A stretch of DNA of 64,000 nt from NCBI RefSeq assembly GCF_031932625.1, contig NZ_JAVSCK010000001.1, positions 868,001 through 932,000 on the forward strand, read 5' to 3'. Positions 44,037 through 52,959 of this stretch are shown here, piece by piece (position 1 is the stretch's first letter; each line of letters starts with the position of its first letter). Below the pieces are notes generated by a model, which saw only the letters and a program-made list of their open reading frames with translations, was not told the DNA's origin and did not search any database. This stretch comes from Hwangdonia seohaensis. Lineage in GTDB: Bacteria; Bacteroidota; Bacteroidia; Flavobacteriales; Flavobacteriaceae. A program made the translations under genes and the position numbers.

Positions 44037-45812
44037 CTAATCTAGCACTATTTTTTTTGTAATTACTGCCAAATCTGAATGGATATTTACAAAATAAACA
44101 CCTTTTGAAGCACCATTCATTTTAATGGTTTTCGTGTTTGAAGAATTTGAAATATCGTGCTCTGAAATCAATCGTCCGCTAATATCATAAATAACGGCTT
44201 TTTGCAAATTAACATACGACGCCTTATTGATATAAAATTGATTTTTTGCTGGGTTGGGGTATAAGCTAACGGCATTGTTTAGCTCATCTTCCTCAACGCT
44301 CAAAGAACAAGAGTGGTTGGTCATTAAGTTACTGCTGCAACCGGCATCGATCGATATACTTCTGCTTTGCACATCGTTTCCACCATTAATATCATCACTA
44401 CTCAATGTTCTATTATTTTGCCCAGCACCTATTGAACGGTGCATTATGGCACTTGAATTTATAACATGCCCTAATTGATGTCCATGACCTAACTCGTGCA
44501 CGGCTACAGATTCAAAATCTGTTTTTGGACTCACAGCCGGTTTTGTTCCGTACTCCCAGTTTGTATCATCGTTAAACACAATATCTAATTCATCTACTAT
44601 CACATAAGTGGTCCCAGTGCTCGAACAGGTTGATGGATAGGTATAACAAACACCTAAAGTGCTGGCTTCAAGTTCGCTTCCTACATCAAATCGTATAATA
44701 TTTGTGCCGTCCCTTTGTTGGGAGTTTACCATAGTTGTTGCGCCAATATCCCAATTTACACCTGTTTCGCACCTCCAAGTATCAAAGGCTCTTAAAAAGG
44801 ATGCCTTTGCGGCAGCATTGGCATCAAAATCAGTAAACATTTGCCATGTATAGCCTCCAGAACCATTAGTATCTACATGTTGTGTTTGATATTCAAAACC
44901 TCCACTTAAAATCGTTATTTGAGCATATGGCACAGTAATAAATGCTAGCCCACTAAAGTTGGATTTGTTTGGTGTTGGTTCGGCGTCTTCTACTTGGATG
45001 GATCCTGTTCCTGCATCTCCTGGTACTTGTACTTGCACTTCAGTATTCGTCCAGCTTACTATTTGAGTATCTAATGCAGTAATTTGACCAGAAACTGAAT
45101 TGGCATCTTGAAAATATACTTTACCCATAGTTGCTCCAAAATCATTTCCTGTAATTGTTAATACGGAATATGTTCCTGCCGTAATGGTTGTAGGAGATAC
45201 ACCGGTAATTTCAATGGTAGGCCCTTTTGCTTTACTTGTTGAGTTTGCTTTAGGCTTAAAACTTTTGCTTGCTAATTCCTTATAATTGGTTTTGGTTTTT
45301 GAGGTAATGGAGGTGTAAAAATTATCCTCAATGCCTTTAAACGATTTAAAAACATTATTTACCGTATTTGATTGTGTGTTGTATTTGTAAAATGCTTGTG
45401 CCCCGCTATATGGGTTGTATTTTTTTAACAGGCTGTTGTGGTTTACAAGTTGCGTTTTGGAATTATACAGAAAAAACACACCAGTTTCTCCTAATTTTAC
45501 TTGCAAACTGGGTGTCACTGTTTCCCCCATATCTCCTACCCAACCACCTTTGGTAATCAGTTCTATTTGACCAGGTGCATCACCTTTAAACACTTTGTAA
45601 ACTTCGATTGTATTGCTCGTGAAAATATTTGTGTAATCGGTATTCCAAAATGATTTTTGAGCAATAATTTTACCTTCAACAATTATTTGGGTGTTTTCAA
45701 TTTGATCATTTAAAGGCATTTCAATTAAAGCGCCTTGAGCCATTAATTTGGACGTGTAGGGTAGAAAAAAAAGCATTGTAAAAACAATGCTTGTCAGCGT
45801 AGTTTTATTCAT
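44037..45812 (-). CDS. T9SS-secreted matrixin-like metalloprotease 1
   Basis: 591 residues. Signal peptide ends near 'SKLMAQG'. An IPT/TIG domain ('ITGVSPTTITAGTYSVLTITGNDFG') lies at about residues 200-290. The zinc site reads 'HELGHGHQLGH', which keeps the three His and the Glu of the metzincin motif HExxHxxGxxH but has Gln at the Gly position, followed by a Met-turn ('SSAIMHR'). The C terminus (about 515-591) is a T9SS type A sorting domain ('SLYPNPAKNQFYI ... GVYFVNIHSDLAVITKKIVLD'). It would be exported through PorSS and attached to the cell surface. The sorting module is almost identical to that of the neighbour at 45898. Confidence 0.85.
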   Translation of the reverse strand: MNKTTLTSIVFTMLFFLPYTSKLMAQGALIEMPLNDQIENTQIIVEGKIIAQKSFWNTDYTNIFTSNTIEVYKVFKGDAPGQIELITKGGWVGDMGETVTPSLQVKLGETGVFFLYNSKTQLVNHNSLLKKYNPYSGAQAFYKYNTQSNTVNNVFKSFKGIEDNFYTSITSKTKTNYKELASKSFKPKANSTSKAKGPTIEITGVSPTTITAGTYSVLTITGNDFGATMGKVYFQDANSVSGQITALDTQIVSWTNTEVQVQVPGDAGTGSIQVEDAEPTPNKSNFSGLAFITVPYAQITILSGGFEYQTQHVDTNGSGGYTWQMFTDFDANAAAKASFLRAFDTWRCETGVNWDIGATTMVNSQQRDGTNIIRFDVGSELEASTLGVCYTYPSTCSSTGTTYVIVDELDIVFNDDTNWEYGTKPAVSPKTDFESVAVHELGHGHQLGHVINSSAIMHRSIGAGQNNRTLSSDDINGGNDVQSRSISIDAGCSSNLMTNHSCSLSVEEDELNNAVSLYPNPAKNQFYINKASYVNLQKAVIYDISGRLISEHDISNSSNTKTIKMNGASKGVYFVNIHSDLAVITKKIVLD

Positions 45813-45839
45813 AATTTAGTAGATTTTTTTATCAAAAAT

Positions 45840-45873
45840 AACAAAAAAACTAGCATATGCTAGTTTTTTTGTT
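45840..45873 (-). terminator. 34-nt perfect palindrome between the protease twins
   Basis: AACAAAAAAACTAGCA / TATGCTAGTTTTTTTGTT is perfectly symmetric and carries A/T runs on both sides, so it can terminate in either direction. It lies in the 85 nt between the two minus-strand genes, ending the upstream gene (45898). Confidence 0.8.
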
Positions 45874-45897
45874 AATTCTTCAATGTAATAACGTGAA

Positions 45898-47772
45898 TTA
45901 ATCTAGCACCATCTTTTTTGTGATTACTGCCAAATCAGAATGAATATTCACAAAATAAACACCTTTTGAAGCACCATTCATTTTAATGGTTTTTGTGTTT
46001 GATTGATTTGAAATATCGTGTTCGGAAATCAATCGACCGCTAATATCGTAAATCACGGCTTTTTCTAAATTGATATAAGACGCTTTGTTAATATAAAATT
46101 GATTTTTTGCTGGGTTCGGGTACAGGCTTATGGCATTGTTTAATTCATCTTCTTCAATACTTAAGTTACAAATAGAAGAGTCTACCATAACAGATGTTCC
46201 TCCGCAAGGTACAAGAGAAGTGCTTCTATCTTGTACACTATTTCCTCCTGCTATATTGTCATTACTTAAAACCCGCTGTTGTTCGCTGTTTTGCAATGCA
46301 TAAATCATAACATCATTATTATTATCTACTTGAGCAGAATTATCTATAACATGTCCTAATTGATGCGCATGCCCTAGCTCGTGAAGTGCTACACTATGGA
46401 AATCGTACTGAAAAAACCCAGGAAAACCACTGCCAAAATACCAATCGGTTGCATCGTCAAAAACAACATCTATTTCGCTTACAAACCAATTAGCATCAGG
46501 TGTTCCTCCAGTTGCGCAACCGGAGTACCAAGACGTACAGCGCCCTAAAACACCAACTTCTAGTTCACTTCCATTGTCAAATCTTACCACGTTGGTCCCA
46601 TCGGCATCAAGGTTGCCGTCTGGTGGCATATCGCCATCAACACCAATTACATCTACGGTGGTAGCAACGCCGCTAACAATCCAATTTACCTTGGTTTCAC
46701 ATCTCCAATTATCTAAAGCCGCTTCAAATGCCGCTTTTGCTCCAGGGTGTTCGGTATCATTAAAAAAATCCGTAAACATTTCCCATGTATAGCCTCCGCT
46801 TCCGTTGTCGTTTACATGCTGTACTTGATAGGCATTTCCGGCAGAAACCACATTTAATTCTGCGTGAGTTACCGTTAACGTTTGAGAAGAAGTAGCTTGG
46901 GTAGCATTGGAATTATGAAATACAGTCACAGGGCCTGTTCCGGCTTCAGTAGGCACCTCGACCTCAATTGTTGTATCATTCCATGTTATTATTTGTGATG
47001 CTATTGGTATAGGTGCTGGCGAATTATCTGGAGCTAATAATTCACTGGTCAATGTTGCGCCACCATCATCTGCATTTGGAAACCCAATTGTTCCTTTAGC
47101 TGTGCCAAATCCAGTGCCCGTGATTGTTAAAATCGCTTTTTCTCCTGCTACTATTGAAGTAGGAGATATGTTTGAAATCGCTACTGCTAAACCAGAATTG
47201 TTTTTATTGCCATTGTGTAGTACAATAGCGTTCGGTTTTACTTCAACCATTTTCTGTTGGGTCAAATTTTCTACATGTGTATAAAATCCTTTTTCTATCT
47301 TTTTATAAGATTTAAACACATTATTAGCGGAATTAGCCCTAATGTTATATTTGTAAAACCCTTGAATTCCGCTGTAGGCTTCATATCTTTTAGTAGTCCC
47401 TTTGTCTGCTAAATCCACTTTATTTGTTGGATTGAGCATAAAAACACCTTGTCTGCCAATTGATAATTGCAAACTATGAGATGAAATTTGAGCAGTGAGC
47501 CCTACAACGCCACCTAAGGTAATCACATCAACATATTCAACTTTCTCTCCTTTAAAAACTTTATATACTTCAATAATGTTAGAGGTATAAATATTTTTAC
47601 TTTTTAAATCCCAAAAAGATTTTTGTGATATAACTTTTCCTTCCACTATTAAACCAGATGCTTCTACTTGCTGTTGTAACGGTATTTCTCTGAGGCTGGC
47701 TTGTGCCAATAATGGACCGGTAGTTATTAAACAAAACAACAATGCCATAAATAAAGTAATTTTCTTCATCAT
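45898..47772 (-). CDS. T9SS-secreted matrixin-like metalloprotease 2
   Basis: 624 residues, paralogue of the gene at 44037 with the same layout. Signal peptide ('LITTGPLLAQA'), IPT/TIG domain ('AISNISPTSIVAGEKAILTITGTGFG', about 200-290), metalloprotease domain with 'HELGHAHQLGH' and Met-turn 'NNDVMIYAL', and a T9SS type A sorting domain. It is slightly longer because of an insertion before the protease domain. The catalytic halves are diverged while the last 75 residues are nearly identical between the twins. Confidence 0.85.
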   Translation of the reverse strand: MMKKITLFMALLFCLITTGPLLAQASLREIPLQQQVEASGLIVEGKVISQKSFWDLKSKNIYTSNIIEVYKVFKGEKVEYVDVITLGGVVGLTAQISSHSLQLSIGRQGVFMLNPTNKVDLADKGTTKRYEAYSGIQGFYKYNIRANSANNVFKSYKKIEKGFYTHVENLTQQKMVEVKPNAIVLHNGNKNNSGLAVAISNISPTSIVAGEKAILTITGTGFGTAKGTIGFPNADDGGATLTSELLAPDNSPAPIPIASQIITWNDTTIEVEVPTEAGTGPVTVFHNSNATQATSSQTLTVTHAELNVVSAGNAYQVQHVNDNGSGGYTWEMFTDFFNDTEHPGAKAAFEAALDNWRCETKVNWIVSGVATTVDVIGVDGDMPPDGNLDADGTNVVRFDNGSELEVGVLGRCTSWYSGCATGGTPDANWFVSEIDVVFDDATDWYFGSGFPGFFQYDFHSVALHELGHAHQLGHVIDNSAQVDNNNDVMIYALQNSEQQRVLSNDNIAGGNSVQDRSTSLVPCGGTSVMVDSSICNLSIEEDELNNAISLYPNPAKNQFYINKASYINLEKAVIYDISGRLISEHDISNQSNTKTIKMNGASKGVYFVNIHSDLAVITKKMVLD

Positions 47773-47937
47773 CTTAAGTTTTAGTGTTAATATAAATGCT
47801 GTAAATTAAATCTTATGGCTTCAAAATCAAGCTAATAGATTTTAAAATAAAATCTGGGGAGAATACCAAATATAGCAAATTACAGCCAATAATTTGCTTA
47901 GAATTACTACATTTATCCACTTAATTCAATACTTATT

Positions 47938-49230
47938 ATGAAATATCATCCAATTAACTCAAACCTTTTTATAAAAAACAGAAAAAATTTCGCCGCTCAG
48001 ATGAAGCCCGATAGCTTGGCCGTTTTCAATTCCAACGACATCTATCCAATAGGGGCGGACAGCACCATGCCTTTTGAGCAACATCGCGATATCTTTTATT
48101 TAAGCGGTGTCGATCAAGAAGAAAGCATTTTGGTTTTGTTCCCCGATTGCCCAAAGGAAAAGCATCGTGAAATTCTGTTTTTAAAAGAAACCAACGAACA
48201 TATTGCGGTTTGGGAAGGCGAAAAATTGACCAAAGAAAAAGCCTTTGAAACCAGTGGAATAAAAACGGTTTATTGGTTGCAAGACCTAGAAAAAATCCTG
48301 TTTGAAATCATGACACAATGCGACACCGTTTATATAAATACGAACGAGCATTACCGCGCATCCATAGAAACCGAAACCCGAGAAGCGCGCTTTACAAAAT
48401 GGTTAAAGGATAAATATCCCGCGCATGCGGTAGCCAAAAGCAATCCAATTTTACAACGGCTTCGATCGGTTAAAGATCAAGTAGAAATTGATTTAATCCA
48501 ACAGGCTTGTAACATTACCGAAAAAGGGTTCAGACGTGTTTTAAACTTTGTAAAACCCGGGGTTTATGAGTTTAATATTGAGGCCGAATTTATGCACGAG
48601 TTTTTAAATAATCGCTCAAAAGGATTTGCCTATACGCCCATTGTGGCTTCCGGAAATAACGCCAATGTGTTACATTACATAGAAAACAATCAACCTTGTA
48701 ACGCGGGCGATTTAATTTTGATGGATGTTGGTGCCGAATATGCAAACTATTCAAGCGATATGACGCGAACCATTCCGGTTTCCGGTACATTTTCCGAAAG
48801 GCAAAAAACCGTTTATAACGCTGTTAATCGCGTTAAAAATGAAGCGACTAAAATGCTGGTTCCCGGAACCATTTGGGAAGATTACCATGTTGAGGTAGGT
48901 AGATTAATGACGAGCGAATTGCTAGGGTTGGGTTTGCTCGACAAAGCCGATGTGCAAAACGAAGACCCAAATTGGCCCGCTTATAAAAAATATTTTATGC
49001 ACGGAACAAGCCACCACATGGGATTAGATACACACGATTACGGCATTTTAACAGAACCAATGCAAGCCAATATGGTGTTTACGGTAGAGCCTGGGATTTA
49101 CATTCCGGATGAAGGTTTTGGTATTCGATTAGAAGACGATGTGGTTATCCAAGAAACTGGTGCCCCTTTTAATTTAATGCGAAACATTCCTATTGAGGCC
49201 GATGAAATTGAAGATTTAATGAACTCGTAA
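47938..49230 (+). CDS. pepP: Aminopeptidase P (M24B)
   Basis: 430 residues. N-terminal AMP_N domain ('DSTMPFEQHRDIFYLSGVDQEESILVLF') and C-terminal pita-bread domain with the metal ligands Asp in 'LMDVGAEYANYSSDMTRT', His in 'HGTSHHMGLDTHD', Glu in 'VEPGIYIPD' and Glu in 'RLEDDVVI'. It removes N-terminal residues next to proline in the cytoplasm. No operon partner; a large inverted repeat follows at 49269. Confidence 0.93.
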   Translation: MKYHPINSNLFIKNRKNFAAQMKPDSLAVFNSNDIYPIGADSTMPFEQHRDIFYLSGVDQEESILVLFPDCPKEKHREILFLKETNEHIAVWEGEKLTKEKAFETSGIKTVYWLQDLEKILFEIMTQCDTVYINTNEHYRASIETETREARFTKWLKDKYPAHAVAKSNPILQRLRSVKDQVEIDLIQQACNITEKGFRRVLNFVKPGVYEFNIEAEFMHEFLNNRSKGFAYTPIVASGNNANVLHYIENNQPCNAGDLILMDVGAEYANYSSDMTRTIPVSGTFSERQKTVYNAVNRVKNEATKMLVPGTIWEDYHVEVGRLMTSELLGLGLLDKADVQNEDPNWPAYKKYFMHGTSHHMGLDTHDYGILTEPMQANMVFTVEPGIYIPDEGFGIRLEDDVVIQETGAPFNLMRNIPIEADEIEDLMNS

Positions 49231-49268
49231 AACAAATGGGATGAGGCTATATAATAGTGATTATCCTG

Positions 49269-49339
49269 TGTCAAACTGAGCGCAGTCGAAGTTTTAATAT
49301 TGTGAAAACCAAAGCATTTCGACTGCGTTCAATGTGACA
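49269..49339. repeat. Inverted repeat TGTCA...GCAGTCGAA
   Basis: Arms of 22 nt (49269-49290 and 49318-49339) matching at 19 positions, with a 27-nt loop. GCAGTCGAA at the arm end is also part of other scattered flavobacterial repeats I recall. It lies in the 152-nt gap between convergent pepP and the aspartate kinase gene and may terminate both. Confidence 0.6.
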
Positions 49340-49382
49340 TTTAAAGTAGAAATCAACTTTTTATACAGCCGTATCTCTTTTT

Positions 49383-50705
49383 TTATACCGTTACCAACTC
49401 AAATAAATAATTATTAAGTCGTTTTAGGGTTTCAATTTTATCATTGGAATGTATCAAAAGGGAGATGTTATTGTTACTGCCGCCATAAGAGATCATCCTG
49501 ATTTTTACATCTTTTAAAATTTTGAATAGCTTATACGTATATTGATGATTTACAACCGAATGTCCAACTAAACAAACAATACTCTGGTTTTTGTCGACTT
49601 CAATTAATGCGAATTTTTCGAGTTCCGCAACAATTTTATCCAGATTTCTATCATCGTCAATGGTAAGCGACACCGCAACTTCAGAGGTTGTAATCATGTC
49701 GATAGCCGTTTCGTAAATCTCAAAAACCTCAAAAACTTTCTTTAAAAAGCCATGGGCTTGCAGCATGCGCCCTGATTTAATTTTTATGGCCGTAATATTG
49801 TCTTTTGCCGCAATGGCTTTTATGCCGTTTTCTGATGTGAGGCTAGAGATTAAAGTACCGTGAGCATTAGGATTCATGGTGTTTTTCAAGCTCACGGGAA
49901 TATGATCTGCCCTTACGGGAGTAACCGTTTGCGGATGCAGTATCTTAGCGCCAAAATAGGCTAATTCCGCGGCTTCATCATAAGATAAATTTGAAATGGG
50001 CTTGGTGTTTTCAACATACCTTGGGTCGTTGTTGTGCATGCCGTCAATATCGGTCCAAATCTGTACTTCTTCAGCTTTAATCGTAGCGCCTATTATGGTT
50101 GCTGTGTAATCGCTGCCACCGCGCTGTAAGTTCGATATGTCTCCATTGGCATCTAAACAAATAAAACCTTGGGTGATATAAATATCTGACGCTTCAGCGG
50201 AATTGAAAACAGTTTCAAAACGGGTTTTTATATAAGGCAAATCGGGTTCGTGAGTAGCATCAATACGCATAAAACTTAATGCTGGCAATAAAGTAGAACG
50301 AATCCCTTCTTGTTGCAAATAACTATTAAACATAAAGGTTGAAAGCAATTCGCCTTGAGCTAAAATTTTGTTTTCCAACACTTTCGAAAACGCTTTGTAC
50401 GTTGAGCCAATTAACAAACTAAAAATATCTGAAGCATATAGTTTGGCCTCTTTATTTAGAGTTTTGTTAGTTAAAAGCTCATCAATGGTAAGGCTGTATT
50501 TTTCTTGAAGCTTATGTATTTTATCAATCGCTTCGTTCGAGTTTCTTTCTTTGATATGATTGGCGATGGCAACCAACTCGTTTGTGGTTCCGGACATGGC
50601 AGATAAAACCACGATTTTTTTATTACCGTCGTTTATTATATTCTTAACATTTATCATGTTTTTTATAGACCCAACCGATGTACCACCAAACTTTAATACT
50701 TTCAT
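49383..50705 (-). CDS. lysC: Aspartate kinase
   Basis: 440 residues. Kinase core begins 'KFGGTSVGSI', continues with 'RGGSDYTATIIGATIKAEEVQIWTDIDGMHNNDPRYV', and ends with two ACT domains ('ITAIKIKSGRM', 'VSLTIDDDRNLDKIVAELEKF'). It phosphorylates aspartate, the first step to Lys, Thr and Met. The monofunctional form without a homoserine dehydrogenase is used. The divergent gene at 50896 encodes an ACT-like protein, possibly related in function. Confidence 0.95.
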   Translation of the reverse strand: MKVLKFGGTSVGSIKNMINVKNIINDGNKKIVVLSAMSGTTNELVAIANHIKERNSNEAIDKIHKLQEKYSLTIDELLTNKTLNKEAKLYASDIFSLLIGSTYKAFSKVLENKILAQGELLSTFMFNSYLQQEGIRSTLLPALSFMRIDATHEPDLPYIKTRFETVFNSAEASDIYITQGFICLDANGDISNLQRGGSDYTATIIGATIKAEEVQIWTDIDGMHNNDPRYVENTKPISNLSYDEAAELAYFGAKILHPQTVTPVRADHIPVSLKNTMNPNAHGTLISSLTSENGIKAIAAKDNITAIKIKSGRMLQAHGFLKKVFEVFEIYETAIDMITTSEVAVSLTIDDDRNLDKIVAELEKFALIEVDKNQSIVCLVGHSVVNHQYTYKLFKILKDVKIRMISYGGSNNNISLLIHSNDKIETLKRLNNYLFELVTV

Positions 50706-50895
50706 TGTTCATTTATTTATGGTGTAAAATTATAATTCATTCTTGCAATAAAGATATTTTTTGAAAAAAATGTTTATATTTACACAAATTGTTATATAAT
50801 TAACATGATGCATCAAAAATAGAAAGTTTACTTTTTGGAAACTTATAATATTGATGTTACATGCGTTCTTAAAAAAAGACTATAAAAGCTATCAC

Positions 50896-51552
50896 ATGAA
50901 AACTGTATCAAACTGTGTAGAAGACATTTTAATTTCGCAACCTTACTTAGAGGAAGCTCTGTCGAGAAACATTATAAATTTTAGTGCGTTGGCTATCGAG
51001 CTCACCCAACCCATTAGCGAGATGCTAAAAAAAGAAGTAAAACCTGGTGCGATTATGATGGCGTTAAGGCGTTACAATCCGCCGGTAACCTTGTCAAATT
51101 CTGTAAAAATGAAACGGATGCTACAGAATTTAGGCGATATTACCGTGCGTTCCAACCTAACCGATTTTACCGTAAAAAACTCGAATACATTAATACACAA
51201 CCACGCTAAGGTTTTGGAAAAAATAGATGATGAATCTAAATTGTTTTACACCTTTACAAGGGGTATCCACGAAAGCAATATGATTATTTCGAGCAGTTTA
51301 AAAGATTACATTACCACACAATTGCAACTTGAAACATTTCTTGCGGTACAGGATAATTTATCGGCAATAACCATAAACTTACCACAGGATAACTCTAAAA
51401 TTGCTGGTTTATATTATCACTTTTTTAAGCGATTGGCTTGGGAAGGTGTGGTGCTTTACGAGGTAATTTCTACCACAAACGAGTTTACCATTTTGGTTGA
51501 AGATGAATATGTCGATAAAGCATTTACGGCCATAAAAAGAGTTAAAAACTAG
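50896..51552 (+). CDS. ACT-domain-like protein divergent from lysC
   Basis: 218 residues from the ATG at 50896; the frame is open to an ATG at 50854 and a TTG at 50851, and the conserved block starts only at 'VSNCVEDILI'. The N-terminal part ('SQPYLEEALSRNIINFSALAIELTQPI') is helical, and the C-terminal part ('SAITINLPQDNSKIAGLYYHFFKRLAWEGVVLYEVI ... VDKAFTAIKRV') has the look of a single ACT domain. No catalytic residues are seen. Divergence from lysC suggests a role in amino acid regulation, but that is inference. A terminator follows at 51553. Confidence 0.6.
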   Translation: MKTVSNCVEDILISQPYLEEALSRNIINFSALAIELTQPISEMLKKEVKPGAIMMALRRYNPPVTLSNSVKMKRMLQNLGDITVRSNLTDFTVKNSNTLIHNHAKVLEKIDDESKLFYTFTRGIHESNMIISSSLKDYITTQLQLETFLAVQDNLSAITINLPQDNSKIAGLYYHFFKRLAWEGVVLYEVISTTNEFTILVEDEYVDKAFTAIKRVKN

Positions 51553-51584
51553 AAAAGGCGTGCTAAATAATCAGCACGCCTTTT
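51553..51584. terminator. Bidirectional intrinsic terminator
   Basis: AAAAGGCGTGCT / AGCACGCCTTTT (51553-51564 and 51573-51584) with an 8-nt loop, directly after the ACT-like gene stop. It also ends the minus-strand cupredoxin-like gene whose stop is at 51613. Confidence 0.85.
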
Positions 51585-51612
51585 GGGTAGTAAATTAGTC
51601 ACAGTCAATAAC

Positions 51613-52008
51613 CTACTTTACAATTAAAGTGTATTCGGGTGTTTCGTTAAAAGGACAGAAATATTTATACGTTCCTTTTTTTAGAGTGACCTCTTTTGAA
51701 GATTCTGTTTTGCCATGTTTCACCATTTGCGACACGTAAGCCTCGGTAATATGGTTTTCTGGTTTTGTGCCATCTTTCCCATCTTCAATTAAAACCAAAC
51801 CTACTTCAGGGGCAGCATTGTTATTTGATACTTCAAAAATATAAGTCCCTTCAGAAAGTGTTAATGTTTTTTGGGTAAACTCACCTTTTGTTTGCTCTAA
51901 CGATATTGTTTTTACAGCATCAGCTTTTGACATTTTGTCTTGCGCCGTAGCGGTAAACGTAAAGGCGACTAAAAATAATCCTACTATTAAATTTTTCATT
52001 GTCTTCAT
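51613..52008 (-). CDS. Periplasmic cupredoxin-like protein
   Basis: 131 residues. Signal peptide ends at 'TATAQD'. The rest folds like a small cupredoxin ('EFTQKTLTLSEGTYIFEVSNNNAAPEVGLVLI', then 'VTLKKGTYKYFCPFNETPEYTLIV'). A Cys, a conserved His region and an aromatic near the C terminus could bind copper as in EfeO-type domains, but the usual ligand set is incomplete, so metal binding is not assured. The ahpD-like gene starts 36 nt upstream and may be cotranscribed. The ATG at 52008 is used; 51999 is an alternative. Confidence 0.7.
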   Translation of the reverse strand: MKTMKNLIVGLFLVAFTFTATAQDKMSKADAVKTISLEQTKGEFTQKTLTLSEGTYIFEVSNNNAAPEVGLVLIEDGKDGTKPENHITEAYVSQMVKHGKTESSKEVTLKKGTYKYFCPFNETPEYTLIVK

Positions 52009-52044
52009 TTTTAATTCAATTTTAATTATTGTTTTATTGGAATA

Positions 52045-52605
52045 TTAGCTTGTTGTAACTGTAAATTTTCCAGCTTCAACACTTGGGAAATCCACTTCGG
52101 TTTCCGCAATATGGTTAACATAATTTGTTAGGGTATTAGACACCACGTTTAATATGATTTCTAAAATGTCACCATCGTTGTAACCTGCTTCTTTAACAGC
52201 TTGGATAGCTTCGGTAGATACTTGTCCTCTGTTTTTTGTAACCGCTTGTGCAAATTGCAAGCCTGCTTGGGTTTTAGTATCGGCAGCGTTACCTTGTCTG
52301 TTTTGTTCGGTTTCCTCAATGGTTAAACCATTCATTTTACCAATGGCAGTGTGCGCAGATAAACAGTAGTTACAAGCGTTTTCTTCGGCAATGGCCAGTG
52401 CCAATTGCTCTCTGAATTTGTTGCTAAAGTTCCCGCTTGCGGTTAACTCGCCTAAACTTAAATAAGATTGAAGGGTTGCCGGTGAGTTGCCAAATACTTT
52501 AACCAAATTTGGAATAAAGCCTAATTTGTCTTGAACGGCGTTAAATAATTCTTTCGATTTACCTGTTGTGGTTTCTGGGTTTAATGTTTCAATTCTTGTT
52601 TTCAT
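52045..52605 (-). CDS. AhpD-like carboxymuconolactone decarboxylase-family protein
   Basis: 186 residues. Alpha-helical AhpD fold with the redox motif Cys78-Asn-Tyr-Cys81 and His85 in 'EENACNYCLSAHTAIG', the arrangement used by alkylhydroperoxidase-like enzymes. It probably reduces peroxides or other oxidants, and its peroxidase activity is inferred from the motif. It lies 36 nt upstream of the cupredoxin-like gene and just below the 35-residue gene. Confidence 0.85.
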   Translation of the reverse strand: MKTRIETLNPETTTGKSKELFNAVQDKLGFIPNLVKVFGNSPATLQSYLSLGELTASGNFSNKFREQLALAIAEENACNYCLSAHTAIGKMNGLTIEETEQNRQGNAADTKTQAGLQFAQAVTKNRGQVSTEAIQAVKEAGYNDGDILEIILNVVSNTLTNYVNHIAETEVDFPSVEAGKFTVTTS

Positions 52606-52633
52606 AATTTCTATATATTAATTATTATTAAAT

Positions 52634-52741
52634 TTATTTATTCATGTTTTTGCATTCGCACAATTGGCGCTCTGGATGGTTTTCATCATACTCTTGATAG
52701 CCCCAACAATTTGGACATTGTTCGTTTTGTATTGGTTTCAT
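52634..52741 (-). CDS. Small Cys-rich protein (CPxCWG)
   Basis: 35 residues, too short for usual gene callers: 'MKPIQNEQCPNCWGYQEYD' followed by an acidic stretch and 'CECKNMNK'. Cys pairs at positions 9/12 and 28/30 could make a small zinc ribbon. It starts 29 nt upstream of ahpD on the same strand and the ATG is well placed. A similar short 'CPxCWGxQEYD' protein is known to me from related flavobacteria near redox genes. The function is unknown. Confidence 0.6.
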   Translation of the reverse strand: MKPIQNEQCPNCWGYQEYDENHPERQLCECKNMNK

Positions 52742-52825
52742 AATGCGTTGTTTTGATTACAATGCAAAGATGCAACCGATAGTAGGCTGAAAAAATGGAC
52801 AAAGGTTCCTTATGCTTGGACTGTT

Positions 52826-52956
52826 GCGCTTTAGCACTGGTTTTTTACGAAAAGGATGGAAGTGACGTCCTTTTTTTGAGGCACGAGAATGAGATGCGAC
52901 CTTTCGGCTACGCTCAAGATAAACTTACAGCTAACCTGCAAGGGCACGTCCAAATA
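52826..52956 (-). repeat. Flavobacterial GCGTTAG-type element, copy 2
   Basis: On the plus strand it starts GCGCTTTAGCACTGG, contains TGAGGCACGAG (52877-52887) and ends GGGCACGTCCAAATAA next to the AraC gene stop (52960). It shares the core and both ends with the copy at 31991-32080 but has a longer middle. In the gene direction it lies directly after the stop codon. Confidence 0.5.
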
Positions 52957-52959
52957 AAA

